Shown one piece after another: positions 19,228-28,919 of a stretch of DNA of 64,000 nt. Positions within the stretch are counted from its first letter, which is position 1, and every line of letters begins with the position of its first letter. The notes under the pieces are model-generated. The model was not told the origin of the DNA, did no database searches, and was given only the letters and a program-made list of their open reading frames with translations. The translations under genes were made by a program, and so were the position numbers. Source of the stretch: Hydrogenothermus marinus (lineage in GTDB: Bacteria; Aquificota; Aquificia; Aquificales; Hydrogenothermaceae); the NCBI RefSeq assembly GCF_003688665.1, contig NZ_REFO01000010.1:434001-498000 (forward strand), in the 5' to 3' direction.

Positions 19228-20421
19228 ATGATAAAAGAGTATATAGAAAATAATTTTAACTACCCAAAAGAATTTATAGATTATATATTTAGCTACAATC
19301 GTATAATTTCCTTTTCTATTAAAAAAAGACTAAATGGAAAACTTAAAATTTTTAATGGATATCGGATTCAACATAACAATGATTTTGGCATTTATAAAGG
19401 AGGATTTAGGCTTAATGAGAAAGTAAGTATTGAAGAAATGAAAACTTTATCCTTTTTAATGAGTGTAAAAAATAGAATCTATGATTTACCATTTGGTGGA
19501 GCAAAAGGTGGTATAGCATTAAATCCAAAAAAAGTTTCCAAAGAAGACTTAAGACAGGTAATAAGAGATTATATTTTAAATCTTAAGAATTACATAGGAG
19601 AAAATAAAGATGTATTAGCTCCAGATGTAGGAACAGATAGTAAAACTATGGCTTTAATTTTTGAAGAATACAAAAATATAAATAATGAAATATCATTTGC
19701 AATTACAACAGGAAAATCAGAATATCTTGGAGGTTTATCATATAGAAAAAAATCAACAGGATATTCAGTAGCCTATTTTTTAGATAAATTCTTAAAAATA
19801 AATAATATAAAAAATCCAAAAATTGGAATACATGGCTTTGGAAAAGTAGGTAAGTTTACAGCATATAAGCTTAATGAACTTGGATATAAAATATCAGGAA
19901 TTTCCGATTCTAAAGGTGGAATAATATCTGACAATTTAGATATAGAAAAACTAATTAATATAAAAAAAGAAAAAGGTTCTGTTATTTATTATCCAGCTAA
20001 TAAGAAAGTTTCTTCAAGTGAGTTTTTAGAAGAAGATTTTGATGTTTTGATAATAGCATCCTTTGAAAATGTAATAAATAAGGAAAATGTAAATAATATT
20101 AAAGCTAAAATTCTTGTAGAAGGAGCCAATTTTCCTATATCCGTAGATGTAGAAGATATATTACTTAACAAAGGTATTAAAATACTTCCAGATATAATAG
20201 TTAATGGTGGTGGGGTTTTTATAAGTTATTTTGAATGGATTAAAGGGAAAACTTATCAGGAATTTTCAGAAGAATATTTAGATACTAAATTAAAATCAAA
20301 AATAGATGAAATATTTAATAAAGTAAGCTTGATTTCTATGAAAGAAAATTTAGATTTTAGAAAAGCAGCTTATAAATTAGCTTTAAATAAATTCTTAGAT
20401 AGATTTTATGAAATTTACTAA
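19228..20421 (+). CDS. gdhA: Glutamate dehydrogenase family protein
   Basis: Glu/Leu/Phe/Val dehydrogenase that links 2-oxoglutarate and ammonia to glutamate. The substrate Lys lies in PFGGAKGGI (Lys94), with DVLAPDVGTD (about 130-139) following. The Rossmann part starts IGIHGFGKVG (about 206). At 397 residues it is slightly short compared with the usual 410-450. It starts immediately after ligA without a strong ribosome binding site of its own, so coupling is likely. The substrate could instead be another amino acid, and the cofactor is not clear. Confidence 0.8.
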   Translation: MIKEYIENNFNYPKEFIDYIFSYNRIISFSIKKRLNGKLKIFNGYRIQHNNDFGIYKGGFRLNEKVSIEEMKTLSFLMSVKNRIYDLPFGGAKGGIALNPKKVSKEDLRQVIRDYILNLKNYIGENKDVLAPDVGTDSKTMALIFEEYKNINNEISFAITTGKSEYLGGLSYRKKSTGYSVAYFLDKFLKINNIKNPKIGIHGFGKVGKFTAYKLNELGYKISGISDSKGGIISDNLDIEKLINIKKEKGSVIYYPANKKVSSSEFLEEDFDVLIIASFENVINKENVNNIKAKILVEGANFPISVDVEDILLNKGIKILPDIIVNGGGVFISYFEWIKGKTYQEFSEEYLDTKLKSKIDEIFNKVSLISMKENLDFRKAAYKLALNKFLDRFYEIY

Positions 20422-20437
20422 CATAGAGGTAATTAAA

Positions 20438-21367
20438 ATGAAAAGTTTTATAAAGGCTTTAATAATTGTCTTAACAGCATTTCATTTTATCTATGCAAAA
20501 GAGCCTATAAAACCTATCCCCCAAAAGATTGATTACAATAAAGAAAAAGCAGAGCTTGGTAAAATGCTATTTTTTGATAAAAATCTTTCTTCTGATAAAA
20601 CTATATCATGTGCAAGCTGTCATGACCCAAATCATGGAGGAGCAGATCCAAGACCTGTTTCTACTGGAGTAAAAGGAAGAAAAGGGTATGCAAATGCACC
20701 AACAGTTTTTAATAGCTATTTTAATTTCAGACAGTTTTGGAATGGAAGAGCAAAAGATTTAAAAGAGCAAGCTAATGGACCTATTCACAATCCAATTGAA
20801 ATGAATATGAATAAAGAAAAGATTGAGAAATATTTAAGAAGTAATGAATTTTATAGAAAAATGTTTAAAAAAGTATATGGAAGAAAACCAACATATGAAG
20901 ATGCTTTAGATGCAATTGTAGAATTTGAAAAAGCATTAATTACACCAAACTCAAAATTTGATAGATATTTAAGAGGAGAAGTAAAACTATCTCCTTTGGA
21001 ATTAAAAGGATATAAACTTTTTAAAACCTTAGGATGCATTACCTGCCATAATGGTATAAATATTGGTGGAAACAGCTTTCAAAAAATGGGTGTTATATAT
21101 CCTTATGTTAGAAAAGAAAAAACACCGGATAGATATGCCATTACATATAAAGAAGAAGATAAAATGGTATTTAAAGTTCCATCTTTAAGAAATATAGCTT
21201 TAACAGCACCTTATTTTCATGATGGAAGTGCTAAAACTTTGGAAGAAGCACTAATAAAAATGGCATATCATAATCTTGGTTTTACATTGACCGAAGAAGA
21301 AATAAAAGCCTTAGTAGCATTTTTAAAAACATTAACAGGAGAAAAACCTGAGATTTTAAGAAAATAA
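20438..21367 (+). CDS. Di-heme cytochrome c peroxidase
   Basis: Periplasmic peroxidase of the CcpA/MauG group that reduces hydrogen peroxide with electrons from cytochrome c. A signal peptide covers residues 1-20. There are two c-type heme sites, CASCH (58-62) and CITCH (about 204-208). The FNSYFNFRQFWNGR stretch and APYFHDGS near the C-terminus are family hallmarks. The start is ATG 20438 with AGAGGT eight bases upstream; an earlier in-frame ATG at 20408 lacks a ribosome binding site and would spoil the signal peptide. It complements the SOD nearby in oxidative defence. Confidence 0.9.
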   Translation: MKSFIKALIIVLTAFHFIYAKEPIKPIPQKIDYNKEKAELGKMLFFDKNLSSDKTISCASCHDPNHGGADPRPVSTGVKGRKGYANAPTVFNSYFNFRQFWNGRAKDLKEQANGPIHNPIEMNMNKEKIEKYLRSNEFYRKMFKKVYGRKPTYEDALDAIVEFEKALITPNSKFDRYLRGEVKLSPLELKGYKLFKTLGCITCHNGINIGGNSFQKMGVIYPYVRKEKTPDRYAITYKEEDKMVFKVPSLRNIALTAPYFHDGSAKTLEEALIKMAYHNLGFTLTEEEIKALVAFLKTLTGEKPEILRK

Positions 21368-21376
21368 GGAGTGTTT

Positions 21377-23449
21377 TTGAAAAGGATAAATATAGAGATA
21401 TTACTTGTTATAATTTTTGCTTTAATAGGTTTAGGTTTAATTTTATATAAAGAATATTTTTATAATCTTCATATCCAGAAGAACAATACACTATATTTTA
21501 GTTTTTTAGAGCTTAATAAAGATTTAATTAAACTGAAAAATGAGATTTTCAAGGCTAATTATTATTTATATATAGATAACGATAATTTTGTAAAAGAAAT
21601 AAAAAATATAGAAAATCTTATCCAAAAATTAAAAAATGATAAACATTTTAATTCTAAGATTCATAAAGAAGCCTATAAAGAGTTTTTAAGTTTTGCAAAA
21701 TCATTCAATATTTATAAGGAAAATTTATATAGATTTTTAACATACAATGCAACTATAAAAAATAGTGCAACATATATTCCAACACTTGTTCTTCGTTCTT
21801 TTTCTGTTTTTGATTCTAAAAAAGATATAAATTTAATAATCTTTTTAAATAAGATTGAAACAGAAGTTTTTATATCAAAAAATGCTAAAGATTATAGTTT
21901 TATTCCAGATTTAAAAAAATACCTAAGGAAATTAAAAGAAATAGAAAAGAAAAGAAAAGGTAAAGAGAAAGAACTTCTTACTACTTTTGAAAAACATTTA
22001 GAAATTTTTATAAACTACTTTCCCAAAACTGTAAAATTAGTTGAAAAACTCTCAGATAACACTCTTGAAAATAAACTTAAAAATGTAATTCTTAAATTTC
22101 AAAAAAGCACAAAAACTGAGCTTAATAGTATAAAGTTCTACGATAGGCTATTTACTTTATTGTATATCTTCAGTATTTTAGTGATTATATATTTTTTATT
22201 CTATACTGAAAAGAAAAAGAAAGAACTACAAATTGCGTTAATAACAGATACTTTAACAAAACTTGGAAATAGATTTAAATTTCTACAAGATAAAAATAAA
22301 TTTAAAGAACCTGTTTTTATTTTAATAAATATAGATAGATTTAAGGATATAAACGAATTTTACGGAAATAGTTTTGGTAATAAAGTTTTAATAAAATATT
22401 CGCAAATAATAAGGTCTGTAGCTTCAAAGGTTTTAAGAAATAACTGTATATGTTATAGATTTGACTCAGATAATTTTGGAATACTATTCGAAAGAAAATC
22501 GCAAGATATTATATATATATCAGAAAGAATTTTAAAAGGGACAAACAATATAAGATTATCAATAGATGGCATAGATATTGATATTTTTGCATCAATGGGT
22601 GTTAGCAGTTATAAAGAAAAGTTATTAGAAACTGCAGAAATGGCTTTAAAAAAAGCTAAAGAAGACAAAACAAAAAGATTTTATATATTTTCTCCTGAAA
22701 TTGATAAAACAAAAGAGATTGAAAAAAATATAAAACAGTTAAGGGAATTAAAATTAGCTATAAAAGAAAACAGATTAGTTGCATTTTATCAACCTATTTT
22801 TGATTTAAAAACTGGGGAAATAGTAAAGTATGAAGCCTTAGCGAGAATTATAAAAGAAGATGGTTCAATTATTTATCCTGGAAAATTTTTACCTATAGCA
22901 GAAGCAGCAAAACTTAATGCAGAAATAACGAAAATAATATTAAAACAAGTATTAGAGAAAATAAAGGAAACTAAAAATAATATTAGCATTAATTTATCTT
23001 ATTATGATGTTGAAAGTGATATTTGTAGAAATGCAGTAATGGAAATGTTAATGGAAAACAAAGAATTAGCAAAATATTTAACATTTGAGATTTTAGAAAC
23101 TGAAGATATTAGTGATTATGAATTATATAAAAACTTTATAGATGAAGTAAAGAAATTAGGATGCTCAGTAGTAATAGATGATTTTGGTAGTGGTTATTCA
23201 AACTTTGATAGAATACTAAAAATGAATATAGATACAATTAAAATAGATGGAAGTTTAATAAAAAATATTGATAAAGATAGAATCAGCTATTTAGTTGTTT
23301 CTACAATAGTTGATTTTGCAAAAAAGGCAAATATAAAAACTGTAGCAGAGTTTATTCATTCTGAAGAAGTATTAAAAATAGTAAAAGAACTTGGAATAGA
23401 TGAAGGGCAAGGTTTTTATCTTGGTAAGCCTAAACCTGATATTACTTGA
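21377..23449 (+). CDS. Membrane GGDEF/EAL protein, likely c-di-GMP phosphodiesterase
   Basis: 690-residue protein with a transmembrane helix at about 5-25, a helical periplasmic sensor (about 30-250) and a second helix (about 255-275). A GGDEF domain (about 290-425) follows, then an EAL domain (about 445-688). The GGDEF motif reads DSDNF, so cyclase activity should be lost. The EAL domain keeps EALAR, DDFGSGYS, KIDGS, the Glu in VAEF, and the final GQGF, so phosphodiesterase activity is expected. I took TTG 21377, five bases after GGAG; a GTG at 21371 overlaps the ribosome binding site. Confidence 0.85.
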   Translation: MKRINIEILLVIIFALIGLGLILYKEYFYNLHIQKNNTLYFSFLELNKDLIKLKNEIFKANYYLYIDNDNFVKEIKNIENLIQKLKNDKHFNSKIHKEAYKEFLSFAKSFNIYKENLYRFLTYNATIKNSATYIPTLVLRSFSVFDSKKDINLIIFLNKIETEVFISKNAKDYSFIPDLKKYLRKLKEIEKKRKGKEKELLTTFEKHLEIFINYFPKTVKLVEKLSDNTLENKLKNVILKFQKSTKTELNSIKFYDRLFTLLYIFSILVIIYFLFYTEKKKKELQIALITDTLTKLGNRFKFLQDKNKFKEPVFILINIDRFKDINEFYGNSFGNKVLIKYSQIIRSVASKVLRNNCICYRFDSDNFGILFERKSQDIIYISERILKGTNNIRLSIDGIDIDIFASMGVSSYKEKLLETAEMALKKAKEDKTKRFYIFSPEIDKTKEIEKNIKQLRELKLAIKENRLVAFYQPIFDLKTGEIVKYEALARIIKEDGSIIYPGKFLPIAEAAKLNAEITKIILKQVLEKIKETKNNISINLSYYDVESDICRNAVMEMLMENKELAKYLTFEILETEDISDYELYKNFIDEVKKLGCSVVIDDFGSGYSNFDRILKMNIDTIKIDGSLIKNIDKDRISYLVVSTIVDFAKKANIKTVAEFIHSEEVLKIVKELGIDEGQGFYLGKPKPDIT

Positions 23450-24014
23450 ATTTATAAACATAAAAGAATCTTTGCAAGAAAGTAATAAAAGAACCTATTA
23501 ATAATATTAAAATTCCTATCTCAACCTGATTTAAAATTAAAGAGATTATTAAAATTATTAATCTTTCAGGTCTTTCAAAAATTCCAACTTTACACTCAAT
23601 TCCAAGTCCTTCTGCTCTTGCTCTTGTATAACTAACTAAAAAAGAAAATATAATTGTAAAAATAGTAATAGCTAAAAAAATAGTATCTTCTTTAAAAATT
23701 ATAGCTATAGCAATTAAAGGAAGTGCATCAGAGATTCTATCTATTACTGAATCAAAAAAGGCTCCAAATTTTGATGTTTTTCCAGAAGTCCTTGCTAAAT
23801 GTCCATCTAAAGCATCAAATAAAGCGCCAATTCCAATAATAAATCCTGCCAAAATAAACTGCTTTTGAAGCATAAAATAACTTCCTATAGCAGTAAAAAT
23901 CAGTCCTGAAATAGTTAAAACATTTGGGGATAGATTTAATTTATCAAAAAAAAGTATTATAGGCTCTGTAGCTTTTTCAAAATGTGGTTTCATCTGTTTT
24001 ATAAACTCACTCAC
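23442..24014 (-). CDS. CDP-alcohol phosphatidyltransferase
   Basis: 190-residue integral membrane enzyme that transfers a phosphatidyl group from CDP-diacylglycerol to an alcohol. The CDP-alcohol motif D-G-x2-A-R-x8-G-x3-D-x3-D is seen as DGHLAR...GAFFDSVIDR (about 70-93). Several hydrophobic helices follow. The acceptor (glycerol phosphate, inositol phosphate or other) cannot be decided. It is the last gene of the minus operon, overlaps trpF by eight bases, and its end overlaps the convergent EAL gene by eight bases. Confidence 0.82.
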   Translation of the reverse strand: MSEFIKQMKPHFEKATEPIILFFDKLNLSPNVLTISGLIFTAIGSYFMLQKQFILAGFIIGIGALFDALDGHLARTSGKTSKFGAFFDSVIDRISDALPLIAIAIIFKEDTIFLAITIFTIIFSFLVSYTRARAEGLGIECKVGIFERPERLIILIISLILNQVEIGILILLIGSFITFLQRFFYVYKFK

Positions 24015-24648
24015 TTATCTCTCCAAAGGCTTTTTTAGCATTTATTATATAATTTTTTACCTTATTTAAATCTTTTATTCCAGGTTTTAGTTCAAGTTTT
24101 GAAGAAGCATCAACTCCAAAAGGTTTATATTTCTTTATTAATTCATAAACATTCTTTTCATCAAGTCCACCTGATAAAATAAACCTATCTGTAAGATTTT
24201 TTACTTTTAATACAAGTTTTTGATTTATCTGTTTCCCAGTTCCTCCATACTCTTTTTCTGAATATGCATCTATTAAGATTAAGTAATTTTCATTAACAAA
24301 GGGTTTAATTTTTTCTATTGAATTTTCATCTTTTATTCTAAATGCTTTAATTACTCTTTCTTTTGGAAACTTTTTTATAAATTCTAAACTTTCATCTCCA
24401 TGAAACTGGATAATATCAGTAATATCTAAAAGTTTTTTTACTAAATCTTCCGTAGGGTTAACTACAACTGCTACAAGCTTAGATTTTTGTAAATTTTCTT
24501 TTATATCTTTAATCTTATTAATATTTATATGTCTTGGACTTTTCTCAAAATGGATAACTCCTATATGTGTAGCTCCATAATCTTCTATCTGTTTTGCTTG
24601 CTTTTTATCTGTTATTCCACAAACTTTTATAAACATTTTAAATTTCAT
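24007..24648 (-). CDS. trpF: Phosphoribosylanthranilate isomerase
   Basis: TIM-barrel enzyme of tryptophan synthesis. It shows the N-terminal IKVCGIT with the catalytic Cys, IQFHGDES in the middle, and LSGGLDEKNV near the phosphate-binding end. Length 213 residues. The ATG at 24648 overlaps the previous stop (ATGA); an alternative ATG at 24636 gives MFIKVCGIT. It is embedded in an unrelated operon away from other trp genes. Confidence 0.9.
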   Translation of the reverse strand: MKFKMFIKVCGITDKKQAKQIEDYGATHIGVIHFEKSPRHININKIKDIKENLQKSKLVAVVVNPTEDLVKKLLDITDIIQFHGDESLEFIKKFPKERVIKAFRIKDENSIEKIKPFVNENYLILIDAYSEKEYGGTGKQINQKLVLKVKNLTDRFILSGGLDEKNVYELIKKYKPFGVDASSKLELKPGIKDLNKVKNYIINAKKAFGEISE

Positions 24649-24896
24649 TCATTATTTTTATAATGCCAATCTATGAATGCTATTAAATCTTCCTTTTCTA
24701 AAACTTCCTGAATAATACTATTAATATGATCATGTAATTTCCAATTTCTTTTACAATCTACATAAACCTTTAACCCTATATCTGCTCCTTCTATAGCTTT
24801 TCCAATATCTACTTTTACATTACAAGGTAAATTAGCCTTATTTAAATTATTTTGTATTTCTTGGATAAGATCAACAAGAATCTTTTGTTTAATCAT
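24645..24896 (-). CDS. Small protein of unknown function next to a HEPN gene
   Basis: 83-residue acidic protein with an N-terminal amphipathic helix and two beta-like stretches (VKVDIGKAI, IGLKVYVDC). It overlaps the HEPN gene by eight bases and trpF by four. HEPN proteins often pair with a minimal nucleotidyltransferase (MNT), but the Gly-Ser and D-x-D motifs of that family are not visible here. It may be a diverged partner or an unrelated operon gene. No function is assigned. Confidence 0.55.
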   Translation of the reverse strand: MIKQKILVDLIQEIQNNLNKANLPCNVKVDIGKAIEGADIGLKVYVDCKRNWKLHDHINSIIQEVLEKEDLIAFIDWHYKNNE

Positions 24897-25275
24897 TTTT
24901 TACTACCTCAAAAATATTTTCTATAAGTTCAATATATGTCTTAACTTCTTCTTTTTCTATAGTATCTAATTCATAGTCAGCAATTCTTCTTCTTTCGTAA
25001 AATTCTTTTAGCCTCTCAGAATTTGTTTTACTTAAAGTCTTTTCTTTTAGATAAATACTTTTAAAAAATGGTTTCAATATTCCCTTATGAGTCCATCTTC
25101 CAGTTGGGGCTTTACCACATTCTGCTACCATTAAAGAATAAGCACTGTAATAAAGCCTTGATAAACTATCTCTGTAAAAGCCTTCATTGTATAGTTTTAA
25201 GCCTGCTTTATAATGCTCTTTAGCTTTATTTAACCATTTATTCTTCCAGTCCAATTTGGCTCCAATAAACAGCAT
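24889..25275 (-). CDS. HEPN-domain protein (UPF0332-like)
   Basis: 128-residue all-helical protein with the HEPN pattern: a first helix WLNKAKEHYKAGLKLYNEG, YYSAYSLM in the second, and the C-terminal RRRIADYE signature of the UPF0332 type. HEPN proteins occur as toxins or as partners of nucleotidyltransferases. The RNase motif R-x4-H is not seen, so catalytic activity is doubtful. A TTG at 25254 has a better ribosome binding site (GGAG, five bases) and would remove seven residues. It lies in an operon with housekeeping genes. Confidence 0.7.
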   Translation of the reverse strand: MLFIGAKLDWKNKWLNKAKEHYKAGLKLYNEGFYRDSLSRLYYSAYSLMVAECGKAPTGRWTHKGILKPFFKSIYLKEKTLSKTNSERLKEFYERRRIADYELDTIEKEEVKTYIELIENIFEVVKND

Positions 25276-25851
25276 CTAAATTTTATCTATACTTTTTATG
25301 GATATAGAGCTTATTTTCCTATCACCATCATATACATTTATTACTTTTTTATCTTCATAATATGAATATATAAGTTTATAATTTTGGTAAATAACTTTTT
25401 TCAATCTATTCTTCTCAAAAATATATTTGATATTATCTTTTTCCACAATAACTCCTTCTTCACTACAATAAACTTTATCTGCATTTTCAATATCTACTTT
25501 CCCAAGAATAATATTTTTTAGATTTATAGGTATGTCTATATCTAAAATAGATAATAAGTTTTTCCCGCATTGTTTTAAACCATTAAATTCTATACATACC
25601 AGATCTTCATTTTTTTCAAAAGAAGCTAATTTTTGCCCAAAAGGAGTGAAAATAGAGATTTTTTCATTTTTATTAAAATATCCTTTAAAAATAGCAGGTA
25701 AACCTTTTAAGTAAACTAACCCTTTTGTTTTAAAGCTTTTTGGTAGTTTTTGTTGCTCTTGTTTTAAATTTTCAATTTGCAGTTTACAGCTTTCTTTTTT
25801 TACACTACAGGAAAATATAAAAACTAAAAAAATAGCTAATATTCTTACCAT
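25276..25851 (-). CDS. Small lipoprotein, possibly LolB-like
   Basis: 191-residue protein with a lipoprotein signal (hydrophobic 3-14, lipobox IFSC with Cys15). The body alternates short beta strands (GLVYLKGLPAIFKGYF, ISIFTPFGQKLASF), as expected for the LolB/LppX-type half-barrel. A LolB-like gene next to a TPR lipoprotein is common in Gram-negative genomes, which supports the guess. Sequence alone does not prove a lipoprotein-insertion role. It overlaps the TPR gene by seven bases. Confidence 0.5.
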   Translation of the reverse strand: MVRILAIFLVFIFSCSVKKESCKLQIENLKQEQQKLPKSFKTKGLVYLKGLPAIFKGYFNKNEKISIFTPFGQKLASFEKNEDLVCIEFNGLKQCGKNLLSILDIDIPINLKNIILGKVDIENADKVYCSEEGVIVEKDNIKYIFEKNRLKKVIYQNYKLIYSYYEDKKVINVYDGDRKISSISIKSIDKI

Positions 25852-27521
25852 TTTAAACTCTTAAGCCTTTTTTTAATTTCCATAGTTATACCTTTTTCTG
25901 GCTCCTCTTTCATTTTCGACAACAGATTTAAAGCCTTTTCATACATCTCTTTTGCTTTTTTCTTTTCTCCTATAGCTTCAAGAATAGCCCCATAATGATA
26001 TAAAACAACTGGATCATCTTTTATCTGCTGATAAGCTTTTAACATATATTTTAAAGCTTCCTGATATTTTCCTTTTTTATAATATCCCCAAGCTAAACTA
26101 TCAAGGTATGCAGGATTCTCAGGTGCAAATTTTAAAGCTTTTTTCACAAGTTCAATACCTTTGTCTATATCTATATTTCTTACTATGTATGAATATCCTA
26201 AGTAATTTAAAGCATCAGAATAGTTTGGTCTTATATCTAAAGCTTTTTTTAATGCTTTTTCTGCATCTTTCCATTTATTTAATTTGTCATAATATATTGC
26301 AAGATAAAAATATAATTTTGGATCTTGCGAATTTATCTCTAATGCTTCTTTTATAAGCTTTATAGCTTCTTTTGTATTTCCTCTTTCATCTTCTACTTCT
26401 GCCATTAAAACCAAAATATGGTAATTATCTGGATTATAAGAATATGCTTCATTTAAAATATCTATAGCTTTGTCGTATTCTTTATTTTGAACATATAAAG
26501 AGACAAGTCTATTTAGAACCTCTTCATTTTTAGGTTCTTTTTTTAGTATTTTTTTATAAATCTCTTCTGCTTTTTTATACTCTTTTAAAGATTCATAAGC
26601 CATTCCAAGTATAAATTGGATATTTAAATCATCTGGATATTTTTTTGCAATATTTTCTATTTTTTGGATTATCTGATTAACTTGACCAAGTTTAAGATAT
26701 AATAAAAACTCTTTTAACAGACTATCTTTTGATGATGGGTAAAGTTTTGTAATATCATTTATTATTTCTTTTGCTTTTTCATACTGATCTGTATCTACGT
26801 AAATCTGAAATAATCTATTTAATGCTTCATAATCTTTTGGATTAACAGCTAATACTTGCTTATAAATCTCTTCTGCTCTTTTATAATTTCCTTGTTCTCT
26901 GTACAACTCTCCAAGAAGAACATAAACTTCTGGATTTTTTTTGTTTAATTTGAAAGATTTTTCAAGATATTCTATAGCCTTTTTTATATTTCCTTTTGAA
27001 AGTTCAATTCTTGCAAGAATATAATAAACTTTATCTAATTTTTTATACTCTTTATGTTTTGTTATTTCTTTTAAAATATTTTCAGCTTTTTTTATTTTTC
27101 CGTTTTTAATATAAAAGTCTGCTAAATATGAAAGGATATCTAAGTTATTTGGATATTTTTTTAGTCCTTCTTCTAAAACAGATATAGCTTTATCTATTTT
27201 CCTTAAATGATAGTAAGTGTTTGCAACAAATATATAATCTTCTGGCTTATTAAATCTGTTTATATATTCTTCTAAAAGTTGTTCTACTTTTTCTGTTTTA
27301 TCTAATCTTAAAGCAATAAAAATCTCATCTTTATAAATCTGCTTTGTATCTGGTAATTCTTGTCTTGCTTTATCACAAAGTTCAAGGGCTGATTCGTAAT
27401 CTTTTGATTCACTGGCATATTTACATACTACATAATAATAATAAGCATCTTCTGTATTTGAAATTGCCGCACATGAAAAATTAAATAAAAATATACTTGA
27501 TAATAATAATTTTTTAATCAT
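25845..27521 (-). CDS. TPR-repeat lipoprotein
   Basis: 558-residue protein with a signal and lipobox (NFSC, Cys17), then at least a dozen tetratricopeptide repeats along the whole length. Clear repeat units include IEYLEKSFKLNKKNPEVY and the final one near residue 500. It is probably an outer-membrane scaffold facing the periplasm, of the kind seen beside LolB-like genes. Partners are unknown. It overlaps usp by eight bases. Confidence 0.8.
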   Translation of the reverse strand: MIKKLLLSSIFLFNFSCAAISNTEDAYYYYVVCKYASESKDYESALELCDKARQELPDTKQIYKDEIFIALRLDKTEKVEQLLEEYINRFNKPEDYIFVANTYYHLRKIDKAISVLEEGLKKYPNNLDILSYLADFYIKNGKIKKAENILKEITKHKEYKKLDKVYYILARIELSKGNIKKAIEYLEKSFKLNKKNPEVYVLLGELYREQGNYKRAEEIYKQVLAVNPKDYEALNRLFQIYVDTDQYEKAKEIINDITKLYPSSKDSLLKEFLLYLKLGQVNQIIQKIENIAKKYPDDLNIQFILGMAYESLKEYKKAEEIYKKILKKEPKNEEVLNRLVSLYVQNKEYDKAIDILNEAYSYNPDNYHILVLMAEVEDERGNTKEAIKLIKEALEINSQDPKLYFYLAIYYDKLNKWKDAEKALKKALDIRPNYSDALNYLGYSYIVRNIDIDKGIELVKKALKFAPENPAYLDSLAWGYYKKGKYQEALKYMLKAYQQIKDDPVVLYHYGAILEAIGEKKKAKEMYEKALNLLSKMKEEPEKGITMEIKKRLKSLKW

Positions 27522-28404
27522 TTTCTTTCCTTACTATTAAGACTGGGTATGATGAATTTTTTACAATTTTTAAAGCAGTAGAACCAAGAAATAATCTTTT
27601 TATTTTTGATGATTTTCTTTTACCTACGATAGTTAAATCAGGATTATATTTTTCTATTTCATCTAATATTGCTTCAACAGGATTTTCTTCTAAAATCTCA
27701 TATTTTGCCTTTATTCCTTTTTGTTTTAGATTTTCTATAATATCTTTAAGTAATTTCTCTTTTTTTTCTCGCACTGATTTATAAATAGAAATAATATGAG
27801 TATTTTTGGAGTCAGTATCTCCATGAACTATAAAGATTTCACCTTTAGTTTTTTCAGCAATTTCTTCTGCTAAATGTAAAGCTTCTTTAGAATTTGGTAG
27901 AAAATCATAACCAACTAATAACTTTTCTAATTTTTCAATCTGTCTTCCTTTTATAACTAAAGTTGATACAGGTGATTTATTTATTATCTTTTCAGAAACA
28001 CTTCCAAGTAAAAGTTTATCTAATAAACCTTTTTTATGACTTCCTATTATTACTAAATCTACTTTTTCATTTTCAATATTATCTAAAATAGTATCTGCAA
28101 TATCTACTGATACTTCTATAATAGTTTTTACTTCTATATTTTCTTTTGCTAAGCTTTCAGCATATTTATTTAATTTTTCTTCTGCTTCTTTTCTTAAATT
28201 TTTCTCAACTTCTATTAAGATTTCAATCTCTTCAGGTTCTATTACCCCTTCAAAATCTTCATGTAAAAAAACAATAGGTTGTTCTACAACTGTTAAAAGA
28301 TTTAGTTTTGCGTTGAAAACCTTAGATAAAACTGCAGCGGAATTTACCACTGCATCTGATATATCTGTAAAATCAACACACACTAAAATATTTTTAAAAG
28401 GCAT
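27514..28404 (-). CDS. Universal stress protein with two tandem Usp domains
   Basis: 296-residue cytoplasmic protein. Domain 1 (about 1-150) and domain 2 (about 155-295) each begin with an ILVCVDFT or LLVGYDFL strand. Each ends in the ATP-binding G-x2-G-x9-G(S/T) pattern: GSHKKGLLDKLLLGSVSEK and GKRKSSKIKRLFLGSTALK. The tandem form can make an internal dimer. Its exact role is unknown. The ATG shares one base with the leuD stop. Confidence 0.88.
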   Translation of the reverse strand: MPFKNILVCVDFTDISDAVVNSAAVLSKVFNAKLNLLTVVEQPIVFLHEDFEGVIEPEEIEILIEVEKNLRKEAEEKLNKYAESLAKENIEVKTIIEVSVDIADTILDNIENEKVDLVIIGSHKKGLLDKLLLGSVSEKIINKSPVSTLVIKGRQIEKLEKLLVGYDFLPNSKEALHLAEEIAEKTKGEIFIVHGDTDSKNTHIISIYKSVREKKEKLLKDIIENLKQKGIKAKYEILEENPVEAILDEIEKYNPDLTIVGKRKSSKIKRLFLGSTALKIVKNSSYPVLIVRKEND

Positions 28405-28901
28405 TACTTTTCCTCTAATTTAGCTTTCGCATACTCCATTAAGCCACCTTTTTCTTGAATTTTCTTTAAATCTTCAGGTGGTGGATTGAATTTATATTCT
28501 TTTCCTTTTGTTAAATTTCTTACAACCCCTTTTTCTAAATCTATTTCAAGTTCATCTCCTTCATCTGTTTCTTTTGCTATTTCTTCAGATTCTATAACTA
28601 ACATTCCAAGATTTATTGCGTTTCTATAAAAAATTCTTGCAAAACTTTCTGCTATTATTGCTGAGATATCAGCACCTTTAATAGCAAGTGGGGCATGCTC
28701 CCTTGATGAACCACATCCAAAATTTTTACCTGCTACTATAATATCTCCTGCTTTAACTTTCTTAGGAAATTCTGGATCTGCATCTTCCATTACATGTTTT
28801 GCAAGCTCTTTTGGATCTGTTGTGATTAAATATCTTGCCGGAATTATTTCATCTGTATTAATATCATCTCCAAACTTCCAAACTCTTCCTTTTATGCTCA
28901 A
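28404..28901 (-). CDS. leuD: 3-isopropylmalate dehydratase small subunit
   Basis: Swivel-domain subunit of isopropylmalate isomerase in leucine synthesis. It shows [15 protein letters not shown], then [14 protein letters not shown] and [13 protein letters not shown], all typical of LeuD/HacB. I take the TTG at 28901 as start because AAAGGAGG lies six bases upstream; the frame is open for 42 more codons, but they overlap the divergent gene's promoter. That gives 165 residues, the normal size. It heads the minus operon. A thermophile-type homoaconitase small subunit is the main alternative. Confidence 0.85.
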   Translation of the reverse strand: MSIKGRVWKFGDDINTDEIIPARYLITTDPKELAKHVMEDADPEFPKKVKAGDIIVAGKNFGCGSSREHAPLAIKGADISAIIAESFARIFYRNAINLGMLVIESEEIAKETDEGDELEIDLEKGVVRNLTKGKEYKFNPPPEDLKKIQEKGGLMEYAKAKLEEK

Positions 28902-28919
28902 CTTAAAACCTCCTTTTAA

